The position numbers and the translations under genes were made by a program. The notes beneath the pieces were generated by a model. It was not told the DNA's origin, ran no database searches, and worked only from the letters and a program-made list of their open reading frames with translations. Source: an uncultured Pelagibacteraceae bacterium (GTDB taxonomy: Bacteria; Pseudomonadota; Alphaproteobacteria; Pelagibacterales; Pelagibacteraceae). From it: a stretch of 64,000 nt of DNA. Each line of letters begins with the position of its first letter. The first letter of the stretch is position 1. This document shows, piece after piece, positions 1-8,008 of the stretch. The DNA lies in assembly GCA_902578265.1 (NCBI GenBank), contig CACHCA010000006.1, forward strand, positions 1-64,000, in the 5' to 3' direction.

Positions 1-163
1 TTTTTTTAAGTGAGATTTAACAATATTGCTTTTCATTGGATAATAATAACTATTAAAGATATATATTCATCATGAATTTTGTCCTACCTAGACATTTGAA
101 TTGTAATGTTTTAACATTTTTAACACTCATTTTTTGAATTTATTAAGGTATTAATGATTAATT
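1..163. other. AT-rich upstream region, no gene seen
   Basis: Very AT-rich sequence with no open reading frame that I can support. It precedes the GTG start at 164. An AAGG at 145-148 is too far (15 nt) from that GTG to be a normal ribosome binding site. I see no convincing -35/-10 pair. It may hold the promoter of the first gene or the terminator of a gene left of the window. Confidence 0.4.
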
Positions 164-2308
164 GTGAAAAGTATTTATAAAATTCATTACATTGTATTTT
201 TTTTAGCTTTATTTTTTTCTAAAGCTATAGCGGAGCCAACTCTTGTACGAAGTAAAGCAGTTGAAAATGTAAGTGGCTTCAACACACACGCATTAACTTT
301 TAATAACGATGGAACCAAAATGTATACATCATCGATGAAAGCATCGCAAACAGGAGATAAGGTTTACGAGTATGATTTAACAACAGCTTACAATATTTCT
401 ACTGCAACCTTACGAACCAGTATAGATGTAGGTTCATATCCCGAACCAGGACTTTCAAACACTGGTAATCATGGAGCTATGCAAGTTGTATTTAATAATG
501 ACGGTACAAAAATGTTTATTGCTGATCATAATAAAACTATTATTGAATGGACGTTAACTACACCATATGACATTGATACTGCAAGTACTACTTTTGATTT
601 AGGTCAAAGTTTTGATACAGGCGGTCAAGAAAAAAGACCGACCTCAGTTGCGTTTAATAATGATGGAACTAAAATGTATGTTGCTGGAAATGAAAAAAGT
701 AATGCCAATCCTGGTGAAGTGAATGAATACACACTTGATACCCCATTTGTCATTACATCAGGAGTTACTCATATTAATACTGAAGACCTAAGTTCTGATC
801 ACAGTTATATAGACGGAATTGTCTTTAATTACGACGGCACTAAAATGTATACAACTGACGATGAAGATAATTTAATTAATCAATATAAACTAACAACAGC
901 TTTTGATACCTCCACTCTATCACTTGAGGGAACTCTTGATTTATCTAACTACAGCGGCTTAGGAAATGCAAGAGAAACAGCATTTAATTCTGATGGAAGT
1001 AAAATGTTTGTAATTGATCAGGATGGAGAAGTTTATGAATTTGATTTAACTTGTAATTGGAGCATAATCGTTGGTGCTTGTGATGATCCAATAACCACTT
1101 CTGATGAGGGTAAAGATATTTTAAGCTCAATCGAGTCTCAAACTGCAACAGCAAAACAAATTGCTATCCACGCCACTACGCCAGTATTAAACCGTATGTA
1201 TTGGTTAAGAAGACATAGAACCAATGATCAATTAAGTAACCAAAATATTAGATTAAACTTTTCTAATTCAATGGTGGCATCGCTTTCTAACATTATTCCT
1301 ATATCAAATAAAACAAATGAAGTTCTAGACAAATTATCAGATGATTGGTCATTTTGGAGTGAGGGTAGTGTAAGTATTGGTAGAACTGGAGATACATCTA
1401 CTTCATCGTCTAAAAAAATTAATACCAAAGGTATTACACTTGGCATGGATAAAAAGATAAGCAAAAATAGATTATACGGTTATGCTCTTAGATTTGGTAA
1501 TGATGATGTTGATGTCGGTACATCTGGGACTAATTTAGATACTGAGTCTTTTAGTTTATCTGTTTATGGAACTTTTCCTCATGATGATGAAAAATTTACC
1601 GAAGGTATCATTGGAGTGAGCACTTTAAAGACTGATCATATTAGGAAAGGGGGAGGTAGCACTAGAACAGGAGAAAGAGATGGTGCACAAATATTTGGTT
1701 CACTTAACTACTTAACAACATATAAAAAAGAAGATTTTAATATTACTCCTAATTTAAGAATTGATTTAAGCTATACAGAATTGTCCAAATATAGAGAAAA
1801 AGGTCCTGCAGCCTTAGTTTACAAAGCTCAAACAATTGAAACTGGAATGATATCTGCTGGTTTTACCATAAGTGATATTTTAGATTATAATTCTTTCACG
1901 TTTAAACCAAATGGTGGATTAGAACTTGGAGTAGATTTTAGTCCGTCTTCAGATGCAACATATCGTTACCTATCGGAAACTACAGAATATACAAAATCAA
2001 TTGATCAAGATTCTAAAAATTTAAGAGCAAATATTGGATTTGATTTAGTAACCGATAATGGTTTTTCTATAATGACTATTTATGAGAGAAATCAAAGTGA
2101 CAATGCTCATAGCGATACTTTATATTTAGGATTTAGTTATATACCTACAGACAATATTGAATATGCTATGACTTTAGATAATGACAAAGCATCTTTGAGT
2201 TATAAGAGAGATTTAAATGGTTTCGATATCAGAATGACTTCGAATTATAGCTTGATGAGTCAAATACCTGAATATGGTACAAACCTAGAAATTGTAAGTA
2301 CATTTTAA
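164..2308 (+). CDS. Secreted propeller-repeat protein with C-terminal autotransporter barrel (paralog A)
   Basis: Begins at GTG 164; the encoded N-terminus is a good signal peptide (residues 1-23, ending AIA before EP). Residues 46-282 carry five repeats of the form FNxDGTKMY followed by a strand ending in LTTPYDI-like text (at about 46, 110, 164, 221 and 274). This looks like blades of a YVTN/lactonase-type beta-propeller. A linker (about 300-390) holds WLRRHR and LSN motifs, then DDWSFWSEGSVSIG opens a region to residue 714 of alternating strands ending in Phe, typical of an outer-membrane autotransporter barrel. Inferred role: surface-displayed or surface-anchored protein; ligand unknown. 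Paralog of the gene at 3303. A hydrolytic function of the propeller is possible but no catalytic residues are evident. Confidence 0.75.
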   Translation: MKSIYKIHYIVFFLALFFSKAIAEPTLVRSKAVENVSGFNTHALTFNNDGTKMYTSSMKASQTGDKVYEYDLTTAYNISTATLRTSIDVGSYPEPGLSNTGNHGAMQVVFNNDGTKMFIADHNKTIIEWTLTTPYDIDTASTTFDLGQSFDTGGQEKRPTSVAFNNDGTKMYVAGNEKSNANPGEVNEYTLDTPFVITSGVTHINTEDLSSDHSYIDGIVFNYDGTKMYTTDDEDNLINQYKLTTAFDTSTLSLEGTLDLSNYSGLGNARETAFNSDGSKMFVIDQDGEVYEFDLTCNWSIIVGACDDPITTSDEGKDILSSIESQTATAKQIAIHATTPVLNRMYWLRRHRTNDQLSNQNIRLNFSNSMVASLSNIIPISNKTNEVLDKLSDDWSFWSEGSVSIGRTGDTSTSSSKKINTKGITLGMDKKISKNRLYGYALRFGNDDVDVGTSGTNLDTESFSLSVYGTFPHDDEKFTEGIIGVSTLKTDHIRKGGGSTRTGERDGAQIFGSLNYLTTYKKEDFNITPNLRIDLSYTELSKYREKGPAALVYKAQTIETGMISAGFTISDILDYNSFTFKPNGGLELGVDFSPSSDATYRYLSETTEYTKSIDQDSKNLRANIGFDLVTDNGFSIMTIYERNQSDNAHSDTLYLGFSYIPTDNIEYAMTLDNDKASLSYKRDLNGFDIRMTSNYSLMSQIPEYGTNLEIVSTF

Positions 2309-2312
2309 CAAA

Positions 2313-2338
2313 CTAGGATCTATCTAGGATCTAGATAG
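2313..2338 (+). terminator. Hairpin after first autotransporter gene
   Basis: A perfect 8-bp inverted repeat CTATCTAG / CTAGATAG (2320-2327 and 2331-2338) with loop GAT begins 11 nt after the stop codon. It is followed by an A/T-rich stretch with seven A then TTT. It overlaps two copies of CTAGGATCTA (2313-2322 and 2324-2333). It probably acts as a transcript end or a 3' stabilising stem. A classical U-run is missing, so terminator function is inferred. Confidence 0.4.
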
Positions 2339-2414
2339 GATAAGATAAAAAAATTTACTTATTCCTCTTGTTCAATTATAAATATTGGCATAAACACTCA
2401 TGAAATTCATTAAT

Positions 2415-2497
2415 GCCCTCGTGGTGAAATTGGTAGACACAAAGGACTTAAAATCCTTGCCGCTTGCGGAGTGCCAGTTCGAGTCTGGCCGAGGGCA
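2415..2497 (+). tRNA. tRNA-Leu(UAA)
   Basis: Acceptor stem GCCCTCG pairs with CGAGGGC (2490-2496), followed by discriminator A and an encoded CCA at 2498-2500. The anticodon loop CTTAAAA gives anticodon TAA. The long variable arm around 2458-2474 is typical of a class II leucine tRNA. A weak promoter candidate lies upstream (TTGTTC at 2368-2373, with a poor -10 near 2389-2396). The nadK start codon is only 5 nt after the CCA, so the two are probably cotranscribed. Confidence 0.95.
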
Positions 2498-2505
2498 CCA
2501 TTAAA

Positions 2506-3276
2506 ATGAGTAAGATACAAATTATATCTGATAAAAATAGTAGATCATCAAACATTAAAAGATCATTAATTAAAATATTAGAAAGGAATGAGATTAAAAA
2601 ACCAAATTTAACGATTGTTATTGGTGGCGATGGTTTCATGCTTCAAACCTTAAAAAAGAATAGAAATTCAAAAAAATCTTTTTACGGAATTAATTCTGGA
2701 AATTATGGTTTTTTAATGAATAAATATTCACCAAAAAACTTAATTAAAAATTTATCAAAAGCTAAGATGATTTCAATCTCACCATTAGAAATGACAGTAA
2801 GTAATAAGAATAACCAAAGTAAAAAACATATTGCTATAAATGAAGTGTCAATTTTACGACAAAGCCGTCAAGCAGCGTCTTTATCAATTCATTATGGATC
2901 AAAAAAAATCATTAAGAATTTAGTTTCTGATGGTGTCCTAGTTTCTACACCTGCTGGAAGTACCGCTTATAATCTATCTGTTCATGGACCTATTTTGGGT
3001 CTCAATTCAAAAAAGTTGTCAATTTCACCCATAAGTGCTTTTAGGCCACGAAGATGGAAAGGTAAAATTGTAAGCGATGGATCAAAAATAATTATTAAAA
3101 ATTTAAACCCAAAAAAAAGACCAATTAGTTCAGTGGCTGATAACATTGAAGTTAGAAATGCCAAAAAAATAATTATTAAGACAAATAAGAATATTAAATT
3201 CAATCTTTTGTATGACAAAAATAGAAGTTTACAAAAAAAAATTAAAATAGAGCAATTAAGAGGAGAAACTTCTTGA
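2506..3276 (+). CDS. nadK: NAD kinase
   Basis: Phosphorylates NAD to NADP using ATP in the cytoplasm. The 256-residue protein shows the family GGDG motif (residues 40-43, in VIGGDGFML), the NEVSILR segment and the TPAGSTAYNLSVHGPI nucleotide-binding segment. I chose ATG 2506 because the longer in-frame reading from 2464 lies inside tRNA-Leu. No Shine-Dalgarno sequence fits between the tRNA CCA (2500) and this ATG, so the processed mRNA would be nearly leaderless. The product is short compared with many NAD kinases (about 290 residues), but the core motifs are intact. Confidence 0.92.
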   Translation: MSKIQIISDKNSRSSNIKRSLIKILERNEIKKPNLTIVIGGDGFMLQTLKKNRNSKKSFYGINSGNYGFLMNKYSPKNLIKNLSKAKMISISPLEMTVSNKNNQSKKHIAINEVSILRQSRQAASLSIHYGSKKIIKNLVSDGVLVSTPAGSTAYNLSVHGPILGLNSKKLSISPISAFRPRRWKGKIVSDGSKIIIKNLNPKKRPISSVADNIEVRNAKKIIIKTNKNIKFNLLYDKNRSLQKKIKIEQLRGETS

Positions 3277-3302
3277 TTTTAAGTTAATTTAAAAAATTAA
3301 AT

Positions 3303-5453
3303 ATGAAAAAAGTTTTTTTATTTGTTTTGTTTTTCTTAATTTTTTTTACTTCAAAATCATTTTCTGATTTACAATTTAAACAATCAAAAGATATTTCTGA
3401 TGATACTGATGATTTAAGAGGAATTTTTATAAAACCGGATGGTACAAGATTGTATGTAACCAATGATGAAGATGATGATGATCAATCAGTTATTGAATAT
3501 TCTTTAACAACGCCTTTCGATATTAGCACTGCAGTAAAGTCCTCTGAAACGCTACTTACAATTCAAGAAGGTGGTAGTTCAGAGGTTATGGATAATCCCC
3601 ATGCTATTGAATTTAAACCGGATGGTACAAGAATGTATGTTATAAGAAGTGATGGTACAGCCGGTAACACAGTTGCCCTAGAGCAATTCAGTTTAAGTAC
3701 CCCATGGGATTCATCTACAATAACTTGGACTGGTAGAACCGACTTACAGACTGGATGTACTAAAAGTATTCAAGCAAGAGGTTTAGACTTTAAACCTGAT
3801 GGTACCAGAGTATTTATTGGAAATGAAGGTAACGACATAATTGCTCAATACGATTTAACTACACCTTGGGATATAACAAGTATGACCTATCAATTATGTT
3901 CACCTAGTATATCAGGTGATGAGACTAAAATGAGAAATATACAACTCAGTTCAGATGGAAATTTTTTATATGTGGGTGGTAATACAGGAGATGATATAAA
4001 TAAGTATTCTTTAAGAACACCTTATAATATCACATCCATAAGTCTAGAAAAATCTTATTCAATATCTGCTCAAACTGGAGAAATGAGAGGATTTATTTTT
4101 TCATCAAATTTCACAAAACTTTATGTTACCGGAGATGATGGAAGTAGCTCAGGTGATAATGTAATTTATGAATACGATATTGATTGTGCTGGAACTATAA
4201 CTTGTCTTGATGCATCAACAAATACTGATGTAAAGGCTATCATTGAAGCTAATGTAGAGTCTGCTAAACGTATAATTAGAAACAATACACTTTCAATATT
4301 TCACAGAACTGAATGGCTTAGAAGACATAAAAATAGAGATAATCTGTCAAACTTCAATGCAGAGATAGATTTTACGAATGAAAAAATTGCAAGATTAGTC
4401 AGTACTTTAGAATCTCTTAAAAAAGAAAATGAAAAAGATAGAACTTATAATAGTGATGATTGGTTTCAATGGAGTGAGGGAAGAGTAAGCATAGGTGAGA
4501 GAAAAGGCGCCTCATCAAGAGATATTCATACTTATGGTATTTCAATTGGTGCCGATAGAATTAAGGAAGAAGATAGAGATACAATGTATGGTTATGTTTT
4601 TCAATATGGAAATGATAATATTGATATTGGTGGGCTAGGCATAACAGGATTAGATACAGACTCTTATAGTTTAGCTCTTTATGGAACAAAAATTAGAGAA
4701 AATGATTTTTTTACAGATGGGATTATTGGTTTAACTTTATTAGATACTGACCATTTGAGAGTAACTCATGGTAACCCTCTTAAAGGAAATAGACAAGGAC
4801 AGCAAATATTTGGCTCAATTAATTTTGGTAAAAGATTACATAATCAAAAACTTAACTTGAGTCCTGGAATTAAATTAGATTTAGGATATACAAAACTCAA
4901 AGCGTTTAGAGAAAAAACCAAATTTGCTGGTTCTTTATCTGATGCTTTAGTTTACAGAGATCAAAACATCAAATCGGCTTTAGCAACAATTGGTTTACTT
5001 TTTGATACAGAAAATCAACAAGATGAAATAACAACTAATCATCATGGAAGAATTGAATATGTAGGAGATTTTAGTCCATCCTCAAATGCGGAATTTTATT
5101 ATTTAAATAATCAAAGCACTGTATATGATTATGAGGTAACAAATAAATTAAAGCATAATTACAGAGTGGGTTATGGTTTCGATATTACATCAATAACAGG
5201 ATGGTCTGTTGTAACTAGTTTTGAGAGATTTGGAGCTAGCGGAAAAGGTTTTTACAATGAGCTTTACCTAATGATAGGATATGTTCCAATTGATGATATT
5301 AAATTTACATTTGAGATAGATAATTTAAATGCCTCAAGCTTAGGATTTGTTAACAAAATAAATGAATATAAATTTGAAATCAATTCGAATTTTGATCTTT
5401 TAAGTGATGAAAAAAATCATCATACTAAGATAGTAGTGAGTAATAACTTTTAG
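3303..5453 (+). CDS. Secreted propeller-repeat protein with C-terminal autotransporter barrel (paralog B)
   Basis: 716 residues starting at ATG 3303, with a signal peptide (residues 1-21, Lys-Lys then a Phe/Leu-rich core). Five repeats near residues 42, 103, 162, 215 and 266 read FKPDGTRMYV and end in strands like YSLTTPFDIST, the same plan as the gene at 164. The linker keeps WLRRHK and LSN, and the barrel region opens with DDWFQWSEGRVSIG (about 385-398) and ends in Phe. Inferred: translocated to and anchored in the outer membrane. The first three repeats are very similar even at DNA level (AAACCGGATGGTACAAGA occurs twice), suggesting internal duplication. Function and ligand are unknown. 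Confidence 0.75.
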   Translation: MKKVFLFVLFFLIFFTSKSFSDLQFKQSKDISDDTDDLRGIFIKPDGTRLYVTNDEDDDDQSVIEYSLTTPFDISTAVKSSETLLTIQEGGSSEVMDNPHAIEFKPDGTRMYVIRSDGTAGNTVALEQFSLSTPWDSSTITWTGRTDLQTGCTKSIQARGLDFKPDGTRVFIGNEGNDIIAQYDLTTPWDITSMTYQLCSPSISGDETKMRNIQLSSDGNFLYVGGNTGDDINKYSLRTPYNITSISLEKSYSISAQTGEMRGFIFSSNFTKLYVTGDDGSSSGDNVIYEYDIDCAGTITCLDASTNTDVKAIIEANVESAKRIIRNNTLSIFHRTEWLRRHKNRDNLSNFNAEIDFTNEKIARLVSTLESLKKENEKDRTYNSDDWFQWSEGRVSIGERKGASSRDIHTYGISIGADRIKEEDRDTMYGYVFQYGNDNIDIGGLGITGLDTDSYSLALYGTKIRENDFFTDGIIGLTLLDTDHLRVTHGNPLKGNRQGQQIFGSINFGKRLHNQKLNLSPGIKLDLGYTKLKAFREKTKFAGSLSDALVYRDQNIKSALATIGLLFDTENQQDEITTNHHGRIEYVGDFSPSSNAEFYYLNNQSTVYDYEVTNKLKHNYRVGYGFDITSITGWSVVTSFERFGASGKGFYNELYLMIGYVPIDDIKFTFEIDNLNASSLGFVNKINEYKFEINSNFDLLSDEKNHHTKIVVSNNF

Positions 5454-5472
5454 TTATTAATTCATATTTTTT
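5441..5472 (+). terminator. Hairpin overlapping the stop codon plus T-run
   Basis: TAATAACT (5441-5448) and AGTTATTA (5452-5459) form a perfect 8-bp stem with a TTT loop that includes the TAG stop codon. A run of six T (5467-5472) follows. It is probably an intrinsic terminator for the second autotransporter gene. The stem is AT-only except for one pair, so it would be weak. The minus-strand tRNA-Thr transcript also runs into it. Confidence 0.45.
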
Positions 5473-5495
5473 GACTGAATATTGTAGAGTGATGG

Positions 5496-5568
5496 TGCCC
5501 CCGCACGGATTCGAACCGCGGACCTATTGATTACAAATCAATTGCTCTACCAGCTGAGCTACAAGGGC
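5496..5568 (-). tRNA. tRNA-Thr(UGU)
   Basis: Read on the minus strand, the acceptor stem GCCCTTG pairs with CGGGGGC (two G-U pairs), followed by discriminator A and an encoded CCA at 5493-5495. The anticodon loop TTTGTAA gives anticodon TGT. The T-loop GTTCGAATC and D-loop AGCTGGTAGAG are normal. It lies 29 nt beyond the end of rlmB and may be read through from it; a weak TTGATT element lies just upstream. Confidence 0.96.
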
Positions 5569-5597
5569 ATGCGCAATAATTATTCACTATTTATAAA

Positions 5598-6344
5598 TTA
5601 ATCAACTCTTTTTTTTAAATAACTTAAATGATGAAATACAATGGCAGCACTATTAGAAATATTTAAGCTTTCAACTTTAATATCAATGTCTATCTTTACT
5701 AAAAAATCAGCGTATTTTGATGTATGTTGGTGCAAACCAGATCCCTCAGAACCAAATAAAAGAATATTATTTCCTTTCCATTCTATTTTTGTGAAATCTT
5801 TATCACCACTACCATCAAAACCATAAACCCAAAAATTTTTATCTTTGAGGTTTTTCAAAGTAGAATTAATGTTGGATACCTCAAATATATTTACATACTC
5901 AATTGCTCCACTCGAAGCTTTATACATAAGTTTACTTTCATTCGGATAGTGTCTCTCCTTAATAATAATTCCATCAATATTAAAGGATGCTGCACTTCTT
6001 ATTAAAGCACCAATATTTCTAGGATCAGTTACCCCATCTAAACAAACTAAAGTGATATTATTTTTGTTTTTAATAAATTCTTTAAGAATTGGTTTTTCCA
6101 AGTGTTCTATTTCAGCTACATATCCTTGATGTAACAAATTCTCTTTGGTGCTATATTTGTCTAATTCTTTTTTAGTCTTAAAATAAACTTTTACCTCATT
6201 AAGAAGGTTTTTGTTTGGGCTTTTTCTGTGTATATTTTTTTTACTTTCCTCAGTTAAAAAAACTTTTAGCACCTTTCTTTTTGGATTTTTGAGAGCCTCA
6301 ATAACTGCGTGTTGACCAACAATGAAAAATGACGATTTATTCAT
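5598..6344 (-). CDS. rlmB: 23S rRNA 2'-O-ribose methyltransferase (RlmB/TrmH family)
   Basis: SPOUT-family SAM-dependent methyltransferase that in its best-known members methylates G2251 of 23S rRNA. The 248-residue protein has the N-terminal substrate-binding domain (VGQHAVIEAL near the start) and the three SPOUT motifs: LDGVTDPRNIGALIRSA, LLFGSEGSGL, and the C-terminal VESLNISNSAAIVFHHL that forms the trefoil knot. Start ATG at 6344. It sits between tRNA-Thr (downstream, same strand) and the divergent tRNA-Tyr/tuf operon. Assignment to RlmB rather than another TrmH-like enzyme rests on length and domain plan. Confidence 0.88.
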   Translation of the reverse strand: MNKSSFFIVGQHAVIEALKNPKRKVLKVFLTEESKKNIHRKSPNKNLLNEVKVYFKTKKELDKYSTKENLLHQGYVAEIEHLEKPILKEFIKNKNNITLVCLDGVTDPRNIGALIRSAASFNIDGIIIKERHYPNESKLMYKASSGAIEYVNIFEVSNINSTLKNLKDKNFWVYGFDGSGDKDFTKIEWKGNNILLFGSEGSGLHQHTSKYADFLVKIDIDIKVESLNISNSAAIVFHHLSYLKKRVD

Positions 6345-6397
6345 AATTATCCTTTGTTTTATACGGTTTTTTTAATAATTTCCTACTAAATCACGTG

Positions 6398-6425
6398 TTG
6401 CATTTGGGTAAATAAAATATATAAA
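6398..6425 (+). promoter_or_regulatory. Candidate sigma70 promoter for tRNA-Tyr/tRNA-Gly/tuf
   Basis: TTGCAT (6398-6403), a 16-nt spacer, then TATAAA (6420-6425). It lies about 50 nt upstream of tRNA-Tyr in the gap between the divergent rlmB and the tRNA-tuf operon. No experimental support; assigned by consensus match and position. Confidence 0.45.
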
Positions 6426-6454
6426 ACGCATGTTGTTTGAAGCTTTATTGAACA

Positions 6455-6470
6455 AGGGGACACTTCCCCT
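6455..6470 (+). promoter_or_regulatory. Leader hairpin directly before tRNA-Tyr
   Basis: AGGGGA (6455-6460) and TCCCCT (6465-6470) form a perfect 6-bp stem with a CACT loop, ending 3 nt before the tRNA 5' end. The 3' arm is also complementary to AGGGG in the tRNA acceptor strand (6476-6480). The hairpin may therefore keep the leader from mispairing with the tRNA. Confidence 0.4.
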
Positions 6471-6473
6471 AAG

Positions 6474-6556
6474 GGAGGGGTTCCAGAGCGGTCAAATGGG
6501 GCGGGCTGTAAACCCGTTGACTTCGGTCTTCGAAAGTTCGAATCTTTCCCCCTCCA
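6474..6556 (+). tRNA. tRNA-Tyr(GUA)
   Basis: Acceptor GGAGGGG pairs with CCCCTCC (6549-6555); discriminator A, then encoded CCA 6557-6559. The anticodon arm GGGCTGTAAACCC gives anticodon GTA. A long variable arm (CTTCGGTCTTCG region) marks a class II tRNA. First gene of the tRNA-Tyr, tRNA-Gly, tuf unit. Confidence 0.96.
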
Positions 6557-6604
6557 CCATTCAATAATTTTTAAACAATACTGGAGTGTTACTCTTGGGG
6601 TTGT

Positions 6605-6675
6605 GCGGGTGTAGTTCAATGGTAGAACGCTAGCCTTCCAAGCTGGATGTAAGGGTTCGATTCCCTTTACCCGCT
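6605..6675 (+). tRNA. tRNA-Gly(UCC)
   Basis: Acceptor GCGGGTG pairs with TACCCGC (6668-6674, one G-U pair), discriminator T, CCA encoded at 6676-6678. The anticodon loop CTTCCAA gives TCC. It lies 40 nt upstream of tuf and is very probably cotranscribed with it, as in the E. coli tyrU-glyT-thrT-tufB arrangement. Confidence 0.96.
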
Positions 6676-6717
6676 CCAAGAAAATAAATTTAAAATATAA
6701 AGTGAGGAAAAAAAGTA

Positions 6718-7908
6718 ATGTCAAAAGAGAAATTTGTAAGAAATAAACCACATTGTAATATTGGTACGATTGGTCATGTCGATCATGGTAAAACAACTTT
6801 AACTGCAGCTATCACAAAGGTTTTATCTGAAACTGGTGGTGCTCAAGCTATTGCATATGATCAAATTGATAAAGCTCCAGAGGAAAAAGAGAGAGGTATC
6901 ACTATATCTACGGCTCACGTTGAATATGAGACTGAAAAAAGACATTATGCTCACGTAGATTGTCCAGGTCATGCTGACTACGTAAAAAATATGATAACGG
7001 GAGCAGCACAGATGGATGGTGCTATTTTAGTCGTTAATGCTGCTGATGGACCTATGCCGCAAACAAGAGAACATATCCTTTTAGCAAGACAAGTAGGTGT
7101 CCCTGCAATTTGTGTCTATTTAAATAAAGTAGATCAAGTTGATGATAAAGAAATGATAGACCTTGTTGAGGAAGAAATAAGAGAATTATTAACTTCATAC
7201 AAATTCCCAGGTGATAAAACTCCAATTGCAAAAGGTTCTGCACTTGCTGCTGTTGAGGGAAGAGATGAAGAAATAGGTAAAAAATCTATTTTAGAATTAA
7301 TGAAGAATGTTGATGAATTTATTCCTCAACCAGATAGACCAAAAGATAAGGACTTCTTAATGCCAGTTGAAGATGTTTTTTCAATTTCTGGTCGAGGAAC
7401 AGTTGCTACTGGTAGAGTGGAGTCAGGTGTTCTTAAAACTGGTGATGAGCTTGAAATTGTTGGAATTAGAGAAACAAAAAAATCAGTCTGTACAGGTGTA
7501 GAAATGTTTAGAAAACTTTTAGATTCAGGTGAAGCAGGTGATAATGTTGGTGTTCTTTTAAGAGGAGTTGAAAGAACTGACATTGAAAGAGGTCAGGTAC
7601 TCTGTAAACCAGGTTCTGTAACACCACACACTAAATTTGAAGCTCAAGCATACGTACTTAAAAAAGAAGAAGGTGGGAGACACACACCATTCTTCACTAA
7701 GTATAGACCACAGTTTTACTTTAGAACTACTGATGTAACAGGAGAAGTAGAATTACCAGCAGGCACAGAAATGGTTATGCCAGGTGATGATGCTAAATTC
7801 ACAGTAAAACTAATAACTCCAATTGCAATGTCTGAAAAATTAAATTTTGCAATTCGAGAAGGTGGAAGAACTGTAGGAGCAGGAGTTGTGACTAAAATTA
7901 TAGAGTAA
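6718..7908 (+). CDS. tuf: Elongation factor Tu
   Basis: GTPase that carries aminoacyl-tRNA to the ribosomal A site. Its 396 residues include all G motifs: GHVDHGKT (19-26), RGITI (59-63), DCPGH (81-85) and NKVD (136-139), followed by the two beta-barrel domains. The start ATG 6718 has a GTGAGG ribosome binding site about 12 nt upstream. It is the only tuf copy in the window: the usual second copy after fusA is absent. Flanked by tRNA-Gly and tRNA-Trp, all in the same direction. Confidence 0.98.
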   Translation: MSKEKFVRNKPHCNIGTIGHVDHGKTTLTAAITKVLSETGGAQAIAYDQIDKAPEEKERGITISTAHVEYETEKRHYAHVDCPGHADYVKNMITGAAQMDGAILVVNAADGPMPQTREHILLARQVGVPAICVYLNKVDQVDDKEMIDLVEEEIRELLTSYKFPGDKTPIAKGSALAAVEGRDEEIGKKSILELMKNVDEFIPQPDRPKDKDFLMPVEDVFSISGRGTVATGRVESGVLKTGDELEIVGIRETKKSVCTGVEMFRKLLDSGEAGDNVGVLLRGVERTDIERGQVLCKPGSVTPHTKFEAQAYVLKKEEGGRHTPFFTKYRPQFYFRTTDVTGEVELPAGTEMVMPGDDAKFTVKLITPIAMSEKLNFAIREGGRTVGAGVVTKIIE

Positions 7909-7916
7909 ACTCATTT

Positions 7917-7989
7917 AGGAGTGTAGCTCAATTGGTAGAGCGCCGGTCTCCAAAACCGGAGGCTGAGGGTTCGAGTCCCTCCGCTCCTG
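7917..7989 (+). tRNA. tRNA-Trp(CCA)
   Basis: Acceptor AGGAGTG pairs with CGCTCCT (7982-7988), discriminator G, CCA encoded 7990-7992. The anticodon stem CCGGT/ACCGG encloses loop CTCCAAA with anticodon CCA. It lies between tuf (8 nt before) and secE (16 nt after its CCA), a conserved alphaproteobacterial arrangement. Confidence 0.97.
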
Positions 7990-8008
7990 CCAATTAAAAT
8001 ACTGAATT

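Noticed and set aside
299-1009. Possible CRISPR-like repeat array
   Set aside because: Repeats are in frame, diverged at DNA level and encode propeller blades; spacing is irregular.
2464-2505. Longer nadK start inside tRNA-Leu
   Set aside because: The first 14 codons are tRNA sequence; the ATG at 2506 fits the protein family.
2448-2639. Minus-strand frame over tRNA-Leu and nadK
   Set aside because: Antisense to a tRNA and to a well-supported NAD kinase; no family features.
6386-6796. Minus-strand reading frame of 136 codons before tuf
   Set aside because: It runs antisense through tRNA-Tyr, tRNA-Gly and the start of tuf; the apparent peptide is translated tRNA sequence.
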